The position numbers were made by a program, and so were the translations under genes. Below the pieces are notes generated by a model. It was not told where the DNA came from. It saw nothing but the letters and a program-made list of their open reading frames with translations, and searched no databases. Shown piece by piece: positions 1 to 9,602 of a stretch of DNA of 64,000 bases; within the stretch, counting starts at the first letter, position 1, and each line of letters opens with the position of its first letter. Origin of the DNA: Lachnospiraceae bacterium (GTDB taxonomy: Bacteria > Bacillota_A > Clostridia > Lachnospirales > Lachnospiraceae); assembly GCA_017516285.1 (NCBI GenBank), contig JAFXDD010000003.1, positions 62,001-126,000 of the forward strand, in the 5' to 3' direction.

Positions 1-2571
1 ACACGTGAGCATTACGCTTACGGAAATATTCTGGAAAATGTACCGAGAGGTATCTATACCAACTCCGGCAGTGAGAATGTGATTGTACATAACATCGTGG
101 CAAATGGTGGCGTAGGTTCCAAGCAGGCTATCCATGGCAGCGATAATTTTAAAGATTATACCTTAGCAGTACGTTACGCACGTAGCAGTACTACGAGAGA
201 TATGTATAATGACTATATGGCACTTTCTGAAGCAAAGAAGGCAGAAGTCAAGGAGCGTTATCCTTTACTGGTTAAATACTATGATGATGTTACAGCAGCG
301 ATTGCAGCAACAGGTGATGAAAGTGGAGGAGTAGGCTTATATGCTTCTCAGAGAAATTACGTGCATGAGAATCTGATTTATAATCATGGTATCATAGACT
401 TTACCGATTTGAATGATGTTGCCGATAATATTGTAGCTACAAGCAATCCATTTACAAACGTGGATGCACATGATTTCACATTTACAGATCCAAGCCTTAT
501 TACCTGGGAAGACAAGCTTCCGGACATGGATAATATTGGTATTCTTACTAAGGAAAACTCCAAGTGGCCAGCGAAGGAGGCTGTGGGTGCATTCGGTATG
601 TACGCCCCTTCTAATGGCAATCAGAAGGTGGATCCATTTAAGGTGTTATTAAAGTGGTCTGCTGCAGATGGTGCAGATGAATATATCTTGAAGATTTCCA
701 AGAATGCGGATATGTCTGACGCACGGACAATGAATAATATCAGCAGACATAGATTTGGTTACTTTGAGCAGGATGAGTTCTTTGATTATGACACGACTTA
801 CTATTGGACAGTAACGGCAGATACGGTGGCAAAATCCAGAATTGCAGGTACTGTAGCAGCAAATAATGGTGCCGTTTATTCCTTCAAGACCATGAACCAA
901 GAGGAATATTTGGAAGCAAATCCTCTGGATACTACAGCATTAGAGGAAACAATTGCAGATGCTGAAACTTTACTTGCTCAGGTTACAGATGAAAGCAACG
1001 GCGGCTTGTATGCGGATGGCACACACGAAGCATTGGAGGCAGCCATTACTGCGGCCGAAGCTGTTATGAATAATCTGGGAGGTAAGGATCAGGTAAGTGT
1101 AAATCAGGCGAGGGTTGCTTTAGAAAATGCGATTTATGTAGCGAAGACCAGTCGTGAAATTCAGTATATTACTTTTGATGAACTGAGTGCGGAGGATTGG
1201 GCACCTGTATCTGGTAAAGAATTGAACATCAAGGTTGAGGGGGATGAATTACAGTTCATAACAGAAGCGGGTTCAAGCGATGCAATGTACAACCCGGGAC
1301 TAGGAATTAGAGATGTTCTGTGCTTCCAGTACAAAATTGACCATAAGATAGCGGCGGACGACACTGTGACATGGCATGGTTTTCCTATTGCTAAAGTAAA
1401 TCCAAATGCTGGAACTATTGCAAATGCTACAGACGGATATTTCATTTGTATTGAGTATAAAGCAGCTGAGAGTCAGTTATACGTGCAAATGCAAAAGCGT
1501 CAAGGTGGCAAAAAGGTTACACAGCTTGATAAAAAGGTTGATACCAGCATCTATAGTGGTGGTGGATATTATGATATCGAAATCGGTGCTATTAACAATC
1601 CGGATGGCTCTGTTGGTATCCATTTCAAGATTAATGATGCGTGGATTTTTGATCCGGAAGTAGTAGTAGATACTACGGAAGATAAGGTAATTGAAGGCTT
1701 TGGTCAGGCTATAGTTGGTACACCATTTGTGGAAACACCGACCTTTGGCGTGTACGCACATAAAAGCAATGGTATCGAATATCTGAAGCAGTCCGCTGCA
1801 GACTACACCGCTCTGGACGCAGAAATCGCACAGGCAGATGCGCTGGCGCAGTCTGATTACACCGAAGCTTCCTGGAGTGCATATCAGGCATTGTTAGATG
1901 AGGCAGAGGCATTAGCTGCAAACCTTGCAAAGAAAGAGCAGACAGTGATTGACGAGCTGACAGCAGAGTTAAAGGCAGCTAGAGAAGCACTTGTAGAGGC
2001 ACCTAGTTCAACACCGACGCCGACACCAAGTGCAACACCGACACCAAGTGTAACACCAACGGCAGCACCAAGTGCAAAACCGGAAATTACTGAATCCGGA
2101 ACAGCTGATGTCTATACTAAGGGTTCTGGTTCCACGGTATCCATTCATTGTACAGGTGAATTAAATAAATTGACTGAAGTAAAGATGGATAGTCAAAAAG
2201 TGGATGAAGCAAACTATACACTGAAAGAAGGTTCTACAATCGTGACCTTTAAAGAGAGCTATTTAGAAACACTTTCTGTAGGAGAACATACAGTTACTCT
2301 AGTATATCAGGATGGAAACAGCATAGACAGTAAACTGACAATTTTGGAACAACCTGCGAACGAAGACACAAATGAGGATGCGGATGATACGCAGGATGAA
2401 GATACATCCGGTGAAGACAATAATGATAATGCAGAGACCACTCCTGTAACAGCAGCTTCTGGTTCAAGTACGGGAGATGACAGTAATCTGATTTTGTGGA
2501 TTGTACTTTTGGCTTGTGCTACATTGATGTGTGGATTTATTGCATTAAAAGCAAAAAAAGTAAAAAAGTAA
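1..2571 (+). CDS. Wall-anchored beta-helix/FIVAR/X2 surface protein (5' end outside window)
   Basis: The frame is open from base 1 with no stop, so this is the C-terminal 856 residues of a larger protein; the GTG at 79 is internal. The first ~35 residues (GIYTNSGSENVIVHNIV) read like rungs of a parallel beta-helix, as in pectate-lyase-like folds. An FN3-like stretch, a FIVAR-like helical repeat (about 305-385), a LamG-like beta region, a second FIVAR repeat (about 600-665), a Thr/Pro linker, an X2-type Ig-like module (about 699-782) and an acidic spacer follow. The C terminus has STGDDSN, a hydrophobic segment and a Lys-rich tail. This is the TGD variant of a sortase signal common in Clostridia, so the protein is probably covalently wall-linked. 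A role as an extracellular glycan-binding or glycan-cleaving enzyme feeding the cluster downstream is inferred from position; the catalytic part is mostly outside the window. Confidence 0.8.
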   Translation, partial: TREHYAYGNILENVPRGIYTNSGSENVIVHNIVANGGVGSKQAIHGSDNFKDYTLAVRYARSSTTRDMYNDYMALSEAKKAEVKERYPLLVKYYDDVTAAIAATGDESGGVGLYASQRNYVHENLIYNHGIIDFTDLNDVADNIVATSNPFTNVDAHDFTFTDPSLITWEDKLPDMDNIGILTKENSKWPAKEAVGAFGMYAPSNGNQKVDPFKVLLKWSAADGADEYILKISKNADMSDARTMNNISRHRFGYFEQDEFFDYDTTYYWTVTADTVAKSRIAGTVAANNGAVYSFKTMNQEEYLEANPLDTTALEETIADAETLLAQVTDESNGGLYADGTHEALEAAITAAEAVMNNLGGKDQVSVNQARVALENAIYVAKTSREIQYITFDELSAEDWAPVSGKELNIKVEGDELQFITEAGSSDAMYNPGLGIRDVLCFQYKIDHKIAADDTVTWHGFPIAKVNPNAGTIANATDGYFICIEYKAAESQLYVQMQKRQGGKKVTQLDKKVDTSIYSGGGYYDIEIGAINNPDGSVGIHFKINDAWIFDPEVVVDTTEDKVIEGFGQAIVGTPFVETPTFGVYAHKSNGIEYLKQSAADYTALDAEIAQADALAQSDYTEASWSAYQALLDEAEALAANLAKKEQTVIDELTAELKAAREALVEAPSSTPTPTPSATPTPSVTPTAAPSAKPEITESGTADVYTKGSGSTVSIHCTGELNKLTEVKMDSQKVDEANYTLKEGSTIVTFKESYLETLSVGEHTVTLVYQDGNSIDSKLTILEQPANEDTNEDADDTQDEDTSGEDNNDNAETTPVTAASGSSTGDDSNLILWIVLLACATLMCGFIALKAKKVKK
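2005..2080 (+). repeat. Thr/Pro-rich coding repeat (linker)
   Basis: Short degenerate units coding for TPTPSA/TPTPSV-type peptide are repeated in the surface protein, joining the second FIVAR-like region to the X2 module. This is a typical flexible extracellular linker and a likely site of length variation between strains. Confidence 0.75.
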
Positions 2572-2597
2572 GCTTCAAATATTAATCTCATAGAAAA

Positions 2598-2660
2598 GGG
2601 ACTTCGAATTTGTTAAAATGTAAGTGTAAGCGCATAAAACATTTACGAAGGAGAAGTCCC
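2598..2660 (+). promoter_or_regulatory. Putative promoter with cre-like site inside an inverted repeat, upstream of the GH28 cluster
   Basis: TTGTTA (2610-2615) and CATAAA (2633-2638) are spaced by 17 bases and could be a sigma-A promoter. TGTAAGCGCATAAA (2625-2638) resembles the catabolite-responsive element bound by CcpA, with about two mismatches, and would overlap the -10. The arms GGGACTTC (2598-2605) and GAAGTCCC (2653-2660), with inner arms AAATGT (2616-2621) and ACATTT (2639-2644), form a nested inverted repeat with no U-tract, so it is not an obvious terminator. The site would be the natural target of the AraC regulator encoded at 4254. Both elements are inferred from sequence only. 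Confidence 0.4.
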
Positions 2661-2703
2661 ATTTTGTATGATAAAAAAGAAATTAAACGAGGAAGGATTT
2701 TGC

Positions 2704-4236
2704 ATGAAACGAGGTCTTAATGCTATTTGCTATGAACAGGAAATGCATATCTATTTTGAAAGGACAACTTCCCTGATGGAAGGGGAGTTCTATGAAATTG
2801 TTCTTTCAGATGGGCAGTGCATACAAACAAAGAAAACCAATGTGTCTTTTTATGAATTAAAGGAAAGCACAAGATATGAGGCAAAACTCTTTTTATGTCT
2901 GAACAGTAAAAGGGTGCTTCTGGATGAAGCATTTTTTACTACGACAGCATTCAGGCCTCGTCTCGATGTCACCAAAGCACCGTATTTTGCAATAGGTGAT
3001 GGCAAAACCCTGAATACCGGAGTCTTACAAAAAGCACTGGATGAGGCAGACGGAAGGGTGGTTTATTTCCCAAGTGGTAGATATTTGACAGGAGCTTTGA
3101 CCCTGCATAGCGGCACAGAGTTGTATCTGGAAGAGGATGCAGTGATTATGGGAAGTGATGACCCGAAGGATTATCTTCCTTTGGTACCATCCAGATCAGA
3201 AGGACTTCATATGCTTTGCTATCAGTCTCTTTTGAATGTGGGAGCATTGAATCCGGATGGTGGATGCAGTACGAAGGATATTACTATCCGTGGTGGCAGT
3301 ATTATCGGCGGTGGCATTACATTGATGGAACATATGGAGAAAAATGCCATAGAGTTCACAAAGGACTATATTGATAGTCTCAGCGAAGAAGAGCTTGCCA
3401 CCTTTGACCGAGGTATTGCTACCATTAATGGAAGACTTCGTGGCAGACTGATTGAAATGCGCAATGCGGAGAATGTGGTGATTTCCAATGTTTCTTTAGG
3501 CAAAGGTCCTTATTGGAATGTACATTTTATTTATTGTGACAATGTGGTGGTACATGGCTGCAATATTAATACCCGCGGTATTCACAACGGGGATGGACTA
3601 AATCCGGACTCTTCTACAAACGTTACCGTATTCGACTGCAGATTTGACACGGGAGACAACTGCATTGCCATTAAGTCCGGCAGAAATCCGGAAGGAAATG
3701 TGGTGAAACGTCCGACCAGGCATTTGCGAATCTTTGATATCAAAGGTGCAGGCGGCGGTATTGCTATAGGCAGCGAACTTTCCGGCGGATGTGAGGATGT
3801 TGTGGTATGGAATGCAGATTTGACCATGAGCAGCGTAGGATTTGTCATCAAGACCACCAGGAAACGAGGCGGTCTGATTAAGGATATTCATGTGTATGAC
3901 AGTATTATGCCAAATGTCCGCATTAGCGCAGTGTATTCTTGCAATAATGACGGAGAGGGTGCGAGTGAGCTGACAAGGCTTGAAGATATAAGCTATGAAA
4001 ATTGCGTCCTTTTAGGGCAGGCCTATACCATTTTCTATGGAGAAGAAAATGTAGATAAAGTAGAGAAAACAGATAAGCCATCCATAGGGTTAATTGGCTT
4101 TGAGGATAAGCAAACCTTCAAAAATATTTCTTTTTCCGACATTAAGCTGAAAAAGAAGGAGCAAAATGTGCGCCATTACTTTGAGTTGGATAATCTTTCC
4201 GGAATCGATTTTGGCTCCATGAAAACGATAGAATAA
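2704..4236 (+). CDS. GH28-family (polygalacturonase-like) protein with altered active-site residues
   Basis: This is a right-handed beta-helix protein of GH28, the family of polygalacturonases and rhamnogalacturonan hydrolases. The start at 2704 is chosen because GAGGAAGGA lies six bases upstream; an in-frame ATG at 2668 is less well placed. The protein has 510 residues, an Ig-like N-terminal part and no signal peptide. The helix carries NGDGLNPDSS (Asp about 297), TGDNCIAIKSG (about 317-327), GGGIAIGSE (about 350-358) and FVIKTTRKRGG (about 380). Canonical GH28 enzymes have GDDC, a GHG His and an Arg-Ile-Lys at these places. Here the second Asp is Asn319, the His is Gly and the Arg is Val. 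It could be an altered-mechanism glycosidase or a non-catalytic relative. It is the first gene of the long cluster. Confidence 0.85.
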   Translation: MKRGLNAICYEQEMHIYFERTTSLMEGEFYEIVLSDGQCIQTKKTNVSFYELKESTRYEAKLFLCLNSKRVLLDEAFFTTTAFRPRLDVTKAPYFAIGDGKTLNTGVLQKALDEADGRVVYFPSGRYLTGALTLHSGTELYLEEDAVIMGSDDPKDYLPLVPSRSEGLHMLCYQSLLNVGALNPDGGCSTKDITIRGGSIIGGGITLMEHMEKNAIEFTKDYIDSLSEEELATFDRGIATINGRLRGRLIEMRNAENVVISNVSLGKGPYWNVHFIYCDNVVVHGCNINTRGIHNGDGLNPDSSTNVTVFDCRFDTGDNCIAIKSGRNPEGNVVKRPTRHLRIFDIKGAGGGIAIGSELSGGCEDVVVWNADLTMSSVGFVIKTTRKRGGLIKDIHVYDSIMPNVRISAVYSCNNDGEGASELTRLEDISYENCVLLGQAYTIFYGEENVDKVEKTDKPSIGLIGFEDKQTFKNISFSDIKLKKKEQNVRHYFELDNLSGIDFGSMKTIE

Positions 4237-4253
4237 CCATATAAGGTGAGAAT

Positions 4254-6458
4254 ATGAAAAATAAATTAAAATCATATAACGTGCTATTATTTATATTGGG
4301 TTATGTTGTGGTGATTGTTTTGATTTTGGCTACAATGGGAATTTATTCCTATCGACTTTTAGTAAAAACGGTATATTCTGATTTCTTGTCGGGAAATGAG
4401 CAGTATCTCTCGGGAATTGTGAGTCGGCATGAAAATGATATGTTGATTACGGATAATATTACGTTACAGATTGACCAGATGGATGAAAATACACGGTTTC
4501 TTCTGACAGAAAAGCCGGAATATGCGGAGGAGCTGATGAAGTCGCTGCGAGGATACACTACGGTAAGTCAGTTTTTTGATTTTATGTTTTATCACTATCA
4601 TGAAGATGACTATTTTATTCATTCGTCATCTTCTATGAATAAACAGTTGTTTTTGAAGTATTGGGCACAATTTTCAGAAATTTCCGTGGAGGATTTTTTG
4701 CAGTTTGCAACGGTCCAAACAAGAAAGCTGCAATTTTTGCCGGAGCAACAGGTGGGAGGAAGCCTACTGCAAAGTTATTTGAAGGATGAGAGCCATGTGA
4801 TTTTTTCCAGAGCGGTGCAGGTAGATTTTAAGGACTCACTGATATTTTTTATTCCGGGCAGTTATTACGATGCTTTACTTACGGATGGGGAAAACGGTAT
4901 GCGCTATGATTTTCTGCTTTATGATGACATAATCTTTGTGACAAGGGGATGTGATGCAATTGCAGAAACCGAGCTGGCAGCGTTTTTGGAGGCAGAGTAT
5001 TACCAGATGAAGGTAAAAAGTCACTTGATGCAGAAGGAGGTTTCTCTGGGAAAGAATGAGTATTTATTCACGACCAAACAGGGGGACAGTGGAATCTGCT
5101 ATGGAACCTTACAGAACATGGCGGTATATCATGACAAGGTTATGACCGAGCAGTGGGCTGTTTTTATGCTGATTTTGGTTTGTATGCTGCTAGCCGGCGG
5201 AATCGTTGTTGTTGCATCCAAAGGATTTATCGGCAAGATTAAACGGTTGAATGACCTGTTAAACGAAGAATCTGCTTATGACCTGAACAAGATCGAAAGC
5301 GGTATCCAGACCTTGCTTACCACTTATCAGAGAACGGAAATGGAAGGCATGATACTGAAGAAAACTCGTTTTATCCGAAACTTTATTCGAGGGGATTTTG
5401 AGAGCAAGGATGAGGTAGTGGCAGAAGCTGTAAAAGCAGGATTAAAGGTATATGACAGGTATATCGTGGTGTTGCTAAGAAGCAAGGAAATTATGAATGA
5501 GAACATGGCGTATACAGATATTTTGGATGTCATTAACAGGAAAGAATATTTGGATGGTTATGGCATTCACTTGATTAATAATAACCAGAATTTGTTTGTT
5601 CTATATAGTGACTCAGAAAAGCAGATGGAAGAAATCTTACAGAATATGCTGGAGATTGGCAAAAGCTACAGCAGTGATTATATCATAGCGTGCAGTGATT
5701 ATCACAGTGATTTTAAGAAAGCTTCCGAGGCTTATTTGGAGGCTGTAAATGCATTTGACAATTATTTACTGTTGGACAATAGCAAGGTTATACGCTTTAA
5801 AGAGGTGGCTCATAAAGAATATGTCAGCATGCTGCCGGATAGCTATTTGCAGCGTTTGAAACAGGCAATCCGTACCGGAGATAAAGGGGCTGTGGAGCAT
5901 ACGGTAAAAGATATTTGTGGCAAATTGAACAAGGAAAAGGTTTCCTTGTATTCCTTCCGTATATTCTATAATGATATTATTCACGTTTTACTTTCCGAAT
6001 GGAAGGGAGATAAAGCAGGGTTTGATGATTTTTACAATGTCTTCACATTGTCACGCTGTACCAATATTCAGGAATTCGGAGAACTTTTGTGTGAAGTATG
6101 CAATATGATTATAGACAGTCATACCGGCAAAACGGTAAGTGTGTCCGGTATCGTAGAGGAAGGAATTGCATATATGAAAGAGAACTGCCACAACCCGGAT
6201 TTGACCATGAATGCGCTGGCGGAGTATCTGGGGGTCAGCTCCGTGACACTTTCCGTAGAGTTTAAAAACGAAATGGATATTAAGCCATCGGATTATCTGG
6301 CAAATCTGCGTATGGAAAAGGCGAAGGAATTGCTCAAAAATTCGGATATGCGTATTAAAGAAGTCAGTGTTCAGGTTGGATATGAGGATGACAGAGTATT
6401 CATGAGACGGTTTAAAAAATATACTGGTATGACGCCGGGAGAGTATCGCAATAGTTAA
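4254..6458 (+). CDS. Membrane-bound AraC-family regulator (YesS/YesN-like)
   Basis: A 734-residue one-component regulator. A TM segment at about 8-30 and another at about 298-322 enclose an extracytoplasmic sensor region of some 270 residues; a long cytoplasmic linker follows, and the last ~100 residues are an AraC double helix-turn-helix (LAEYLGVSSVTLSVEFK, then IKEVSVQVGYEDDRVFMRRF and TGMTPGEYR). The layout matches B. subtilis YesS, a regulator of rhamnogalacturonan utilisation genes, and many Lachnospiraceae polysaccharide-locus regulators. It starts 17 bases after the GH28 gene, inside the cluster it probably controls; the likely ligand is an extracellular oligosaccharide. GTGAG just upstream is the ribosome binding site. 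Confidence 0.88.
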   Translation: MKNKLKSYNVLLFILGYVVVIVLILATMGIYSYRLLVKTVYSDFLSGNEQYLSGIVSRHENDMLITDNITLQIDQMDENTRFLLTEKPEYAEELMKSLRGYTTVSQFFDFMFYHYHEDDYFIHSSSSMNKQLFLKYWAQFSEISVEDFLQFATVQTRKLQFLPEQQVGGSLLQSYLKDESHVIFSRAVQVDFKDSLIFFIPGSYYDALLTDGENGMRYDFLLYDDIIFVTRGCDAIAETELAAFLEAEYYQMKVKSHLMQKEVSLGKNEYLFTTKQGDSGICYGTLQNMAVYHDKVMTEQWAVFMLILVCMLLAGGIVVVASKGFIGKIKRLNDLLNEESAYDLNKIESGIQTLLTTYQRTEMEGMILKKTRFIRNFIRGDFESKDEVVAEAVKAGLKVYDRYIVVLLRSKEIMNENMAYTDILDVINRKEYLDGYGIHLINNNQNLFVLYSDSEKQMEEILQNMLEIGKSYSSDYIIACSDYHSDFKKASEAYLEAVNAFDNYLLLDNSKVIRFKEVAHKEYVSMLPDSYLQRLKQAIRTGDKGAVEHTVKDICGKLNKEKVSLYSFRIFYNDIIHVLLSEWKGDKAGFDDFYNVFTLSRCTNIQEFGELLCEVCNMIIDSHTGKTVSVSGIVEEGIAYMKENCHNPDLTMNALAEYLGVSSVTLSVEFKNEMDIKPSDYLANLRMEKAKELLKNSDMRIKEVSVQVGYEDDRVFMRRFKKYTGMTPGEYRNS

Positions 6459-6481
6459 AGACAAACAGGGAGAATGAGTAT

Positions 6482-7219
6482 ATGAAGATTTTAGCAATAG
6501 GAAATAGTTTTTCAGAAGATGGTACAAGGTACTTGTATCAGATAGCGAAGGCTGCGCAGATAGATATGAAGGTAGTGAATTTGACAATCGGGGGGTGTCC
6601 GTTAAGATTGCATTTTGCAAATTCCATAGAAAATAACAGGAACTATGGTATGCAATTAAACGGTATGGCTTCCGGATTTAAGGTATCCATCAGGGAAGCA
6701 CTGCTTAGCGATGAGTGGGATGTGGTTACCATCCAGCAGGTAAGCAGCGCCAGCCCACGGTATGAAACCTTTCAGCCATATTTAAATTATATGGCAGACT
6801 ACATCCGGATGCATGCGCCAAAGGCGAAGCTGTATTTACAGCAGACCTGGGCTTATGAAGAGGGCAGCAAGCGTCTGTGTGAAGAATTAAGATATGAAAA
6901 AGCAGAGGATATGCTTAAGGATATTCAGACATCTTATCAGCAGGCGGCGAAAGAAATTCATGCTGACGGTATTATTCCTTCCGGGGAAGTGATGTATGAA
7001 ATGATAAAGCGGGGTGTAGAGAAGGTGCACAGAGATACCTTCCATGCCAAGCTCGGAATTGGCAGATATGCCATAGGGCTTACCTGGTATGCGACACTGA
7101 CAGGAAATGATGTGATGAACAATCCTTTTACGGATTTGGTGGAAGAGGCTTCTGAGGAAGATATGCAGATTGCCAGAAAATGTGTCAGGGATATTGTGTT
7201 CGGTGCCGATAAGCAGTAG
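6482..7219 (+). CDS. DUF4886 SGNH-like hydrolase, copy 1
   Basis: A 245-residue protein opening with MKILAIGNSFSEDGTRYL, where GNSFS stands in for the GDS block of SGNH hydrolases. Further blocks are IGGCPLRLH, WDVVTIQQVS and a C-terminal DTFHAKLGIGRYAIGLTWY with a His in the usual block V position. These match the DUF4886 family, predicted to be SGNH-fold esterases; activity has not been seen here. No signal peptide, so cytoplasmic. In a pectin-type cluster a de-acetylating role is plausible (inference). A paralogue lies at 37783-38535, also next to an AraC gene. Confidence 0.8.
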   Translation: MKILAIGNSFSEDGTRYLYQIAKAAQIDMKVVNLTIGGCPLRLHFANSIENNRNYGMQLNGMASGFKVSIREALLSDEWDVVTIQQVSSASPRYETFQPYLNYMADYIRMHAPKAKLYLQQTWAYEEGSKRLCEELRYEKAEDMLKDIQTSYQQAAKEIHADGIIPSGEVMYEMIKRGVEKVHRDTFHAKLGIGRYAIGLTWYATLTGNDVMNNPFTDLVEEASEEDMQIARKCVRDIVFGADKQ

Positions 7220-7256
7220 ATTTTGTCTGAATACTTGACGAGGGAGTGTGAGAGAG

Positions 7257-8747
7257 ATGAGTGAAAATGTAATTACTTACACCACACCGGAAGCGGTGGG
7301 TGTTCCTTCAGAAAAAATAGAACAGTTTATTAAACGTTTAGAAGACAAGCAGCTTGCAACACACAGCTTGATTTTGGCGCGTGGTAACCAGATTTTCTTT
7401 GAGCATTACTGGGAACCTTTCCACAGAGAATTTCAGCACAGAATGTACTCTGTGAGCAAGAGCTTTGTGTCACTGGCAATCGGATTTCTGGAGCAGGATG
7501 GCAAAATTAATTTGGATGACCCTATCAGCAAGTATTTTGCAAAGGAGCTGGAGCATCAGAAGGATGAAAATATGCGTAATCAGACCATTCGCCATATGCT
7601 GATGATGAGCACTGCAAAATCAGACTGGGGGTGGTTTCGGGCGAAAGCACCGGATCGTGTACAGCGTTATTTTGACAATCCGAACGAGTTTTCCAGACCA
7701 TCCGGCACAATTTTTGAATATGATTCCTCCGGAAGCTTTGTGTTAGGTGTTTTAGTAGAGCGAATTACCGGAATGCCGTTTATGGAGTATTTGCGTGAAA
7801 AGATGTTCCGGGAGATTGGAGTATCCGAGAAAGCATATTGTCTAAAGTGTCCCGGTGGACATTCTTGGGGAGACTCCGCAGTGCTCTGCAGACCAATTGA
7901 TTTATTCTTGGTAGCACGTTTTGTATTAAACGGTGGCAAGTGGAATGGCAAGCAGATTTTGAACGAGGCGTACATAAAAGCAGCTACTGCTAAACAGGTG
8001 GACAATAATTATTTTAATATGAATACATGGAATACCCAAGGGTACGGTTATCTCTTTTGGAGAACCTACCAGGATTCTTTCTTCTTTAATGGTATGGGCA
8101 GTCAGTTTGCAGTATGTGTACCTCATAAGGACTTGATTATGGTAATCAATTCCGATAATCAGGGCAAGGATACGCTGAGAAGTTTGATTATGGACAGTTT
8201 CTTTGAGCTGATTGTGGATGGCGCGAATGAGAATGTCTTGCCGGAAAATGTAGCAACACAGACAAGTCTTAAGGAATATACAAAAGGGCTGAAACTTTTT
8301 GTGCAGCCGGGACAAGCACATTCAGAATGGGAGAATCGTGTAAATGGTGTGACCTGGCACATGAATGAAAATCCTATGGGTATTACAAAATTCCGCATTA
8401 CCTTTGAAGGTGATAAGGGATGCTTTGCGTACACCAATGAGCAGGGGGACAAGCAAATTTTCTTTGGAATGGGACACAATGAGTTTGGTATATTTCCACA
8501 GGAAGGGTATTCCGCAGATGTGGGTAGCGAGTATGCACCGGGTAATTTCTACAAATGTGCGGCTTCTGCAGCCTGGACAGAGGAAAGCAAGCTGCAGATT
8601 ATGGTGCAGATCATAGACCGGTACTTTGGCAACATGACCATGACCTTTGGGTTTAAGGATGGAGAAGTTGGTGTATTTATGCATAAGACCGCAGAGTGTT
8701 TCCTGGATGAGTATCAGGGATATGGGCACGGAAAGAGAGAGGAATAG
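7257..8747 (+). CDS. Beta-lactamase-family serine hydrolase (esterase-like)
   Basis: A 496-residue member of the beta-lactamase/penicillin-binding-protein-like serine hydrolases (class C fold). The SxxK motif is SVSK, Ser65 to Lys68, in MYSVSKSFVSLAIG; the Tyr motif is probably EYDSSGS (Tyr-Asp-Ser rather than the usual Tyr-x-Asn). The C-terminal ~150 residues form an extra beta-rich domain. The ATG at 7257 is preferred over the GTG at 7248, which touches the AGGGAG ribosome binding site. No signal peptide or TM is seen, so antibiotic resistance or peptidoglycan work is unlikely; such cytoplasmic members are often esterases. Removal of ester groups from imported sugars is an inference from context. 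Confidence 0.82.
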   Translation: MSENVITYTTPEAVGVPSEKIEQFIKRLEDKQLATHSLILARGNQIFFEHYWEPFHREFQHRMYSVSKSFVSLAIGFLEQDGKINLDDPISKYFAKELEHQKDENMRNQTIRHMLMMSTAKSDWGWFRAKAPDRVQRYFDNPNEFSRPSGTIFEYDSSGSFVLGVLVERITGMPFMEYLREKMFREIGVSEKAYCLKCPGGHSWGDSAVLCRPIDLFLVARFVLNGGKWNGKQILNEAYIKAATAKQVDNNYFNMNTWNTQGYGYLFWRTYQDSFFFNGMGSQFAVCVPHKDLIMVINSDNQGKDTLRSLIMDSFFELIVDGANENVLPENVATQTSLKEYTKGLKLFVQPGQAHSEWENRVNGVTWHMNENPMGITKFRITFEGDKGCFAYTNEQGDKQIFFGMGHNEFGIFPQEGYSADVGSEYAPGNFYKCAASAAWTEESKLQIMVQIIDRYFGNMTMTFGFKDGEVGVFMHKTAECFLDEYQGYGHGKREE

Positions 8748-8749
8748 TC

Positions 8750-9589
8750 ATGAAAGTTTATAATTGTTTCCCAGGTGGAAGATATAAGGCATTGACCATG
8801 AGCTACGATGACGGCATTGTGGATGATGAGCGTTTGGTACATATTTTTAATGAGAACGGAATCAAAGGCACCTTCAATCTCAATGCGGGACTTTTGGAAA
8901 ATTCCAATCGTATACAGAGGGAACGGATTAAGGAATTGTATCAGGGACATGAGGTGGCTACCCATGCTTATACGCATCCGACCCTTGCCAGATGTCCGCT
9001 GGTGGAAGTAGCAGCAGAGATTTTAAAGGACCGTGCAGAACTGGAGGACATTACCGGACAGTTGGTGCGCGGGCACGCCTATCCAAACGGTTCCTATAGT
9101 GAGGAAATCATGGATTTATTCCGAAAGCTGGGAATTGCTTATGGGCGTGTAACCAGTCCGCATCCGGCAGGCGGTATGAAAGCGTATGCGTTGCCGGAGG
9201 ATCCGTTGGAATGGCGTCCAACCTGTCATCACGGAGATCCGACTCTTATGGAACGCGGTGAATGGCTGGTAAATTATAAAACCAAGCAGTATTTGAGATT
9301 AATGTATGTGTGGGGACACAGTTATGAGTTTCGTAAGGATAATAACTGGGAACTTATAGAGAGCTTCTGTAAGCTGGTGGGTGGTCATGAGGACATCTGG
9401 TATGCTACCAACATTGAAATTATTGATTACATGGAAGTACTGAAAAGTCTGAGGTTCTCAGCGGATGGTACACGCGTATATAATCCGTCTGTACAGAGTG
9501 CATGGCTGACGGTGGAGCTTGACTATGTGGTAGAGGTTCCGGGCGGTGCCTATGTGGATTTAACAGAGGCGGTCAAGTTTGCAGACTAG
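8750..9589 (+). CDS. Polysaccharide deacetylase (NodB/CE4-like), copy 1
   Basis: A 279-residue NodB-homology protein. ALTMSYDDGIVDDERL carries the paired Asp of motif 1 and GHEVATHAYTHPTL carries the HxxxH-type metal-binding block; RGHAYPNGSYSEEIMD and LYVWGHSYEFR-type blocks follow. This protein class in Lachnospiraceae is short, lacks a secretion signal and differs from secreted peptidoglycan deacetylases, so a cytoplasmic sugar substrate is likely. It starts two bases after the serine hydrolase stop. A close paralogue is at 41292-42137 with the same WGHSYEF and DREDIWYA/HEDIWYA blocks. Confidence 0.85.
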   Translation: MKVYNCFPGGRYKALTMSYDDGIVDDERLVHIFNENGIKGTFNLNAGLLENSNRIQRERIKELYQGHEVATHAYTHPTLARCPLVEVAAEILKDRAELEDITGQLVRGHAYPNGSYSEEIMDLFRKLGIAYGRVTSPHPAGGMKAYALPEDPLEWRPTCHHGDPTLMERGEWLVNYKTKQYLRLMYVWGHSYEFRKDNNWELIESFCKLVGGHEDIWYATNIEIIDYMEVLKSLRFSADGTRVYNPSVQSAWLTVELDYVVEVPGGAYVDLTEAVKFAD

Positions 9590-9602
9590 GAGGAATATGA
9601 GT

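Noticed and set aside
2005..2080. Short tandem repeat as a possible CRISPR or minisatellite
   Set aside because: It codes for a Thr/Pro linker and has no spacers of CRISPR type.
6051..6620. Minus-strand open frame of 189 codons
   Set aside because: It is antisense to the AraC C-terminal domain and the DUF4886 start, has low-complexity His/Ser/Tyr-rich content and no ribosome site; the plus-strand genes have clear motifs.
7257..8747. Beta-lactamase-family gene as antibiotic resistance
   Set aside because: There is no secretion signal and the KTG-type motifs of true beta-lactamases are not evident; the setting is sugar catabolism.
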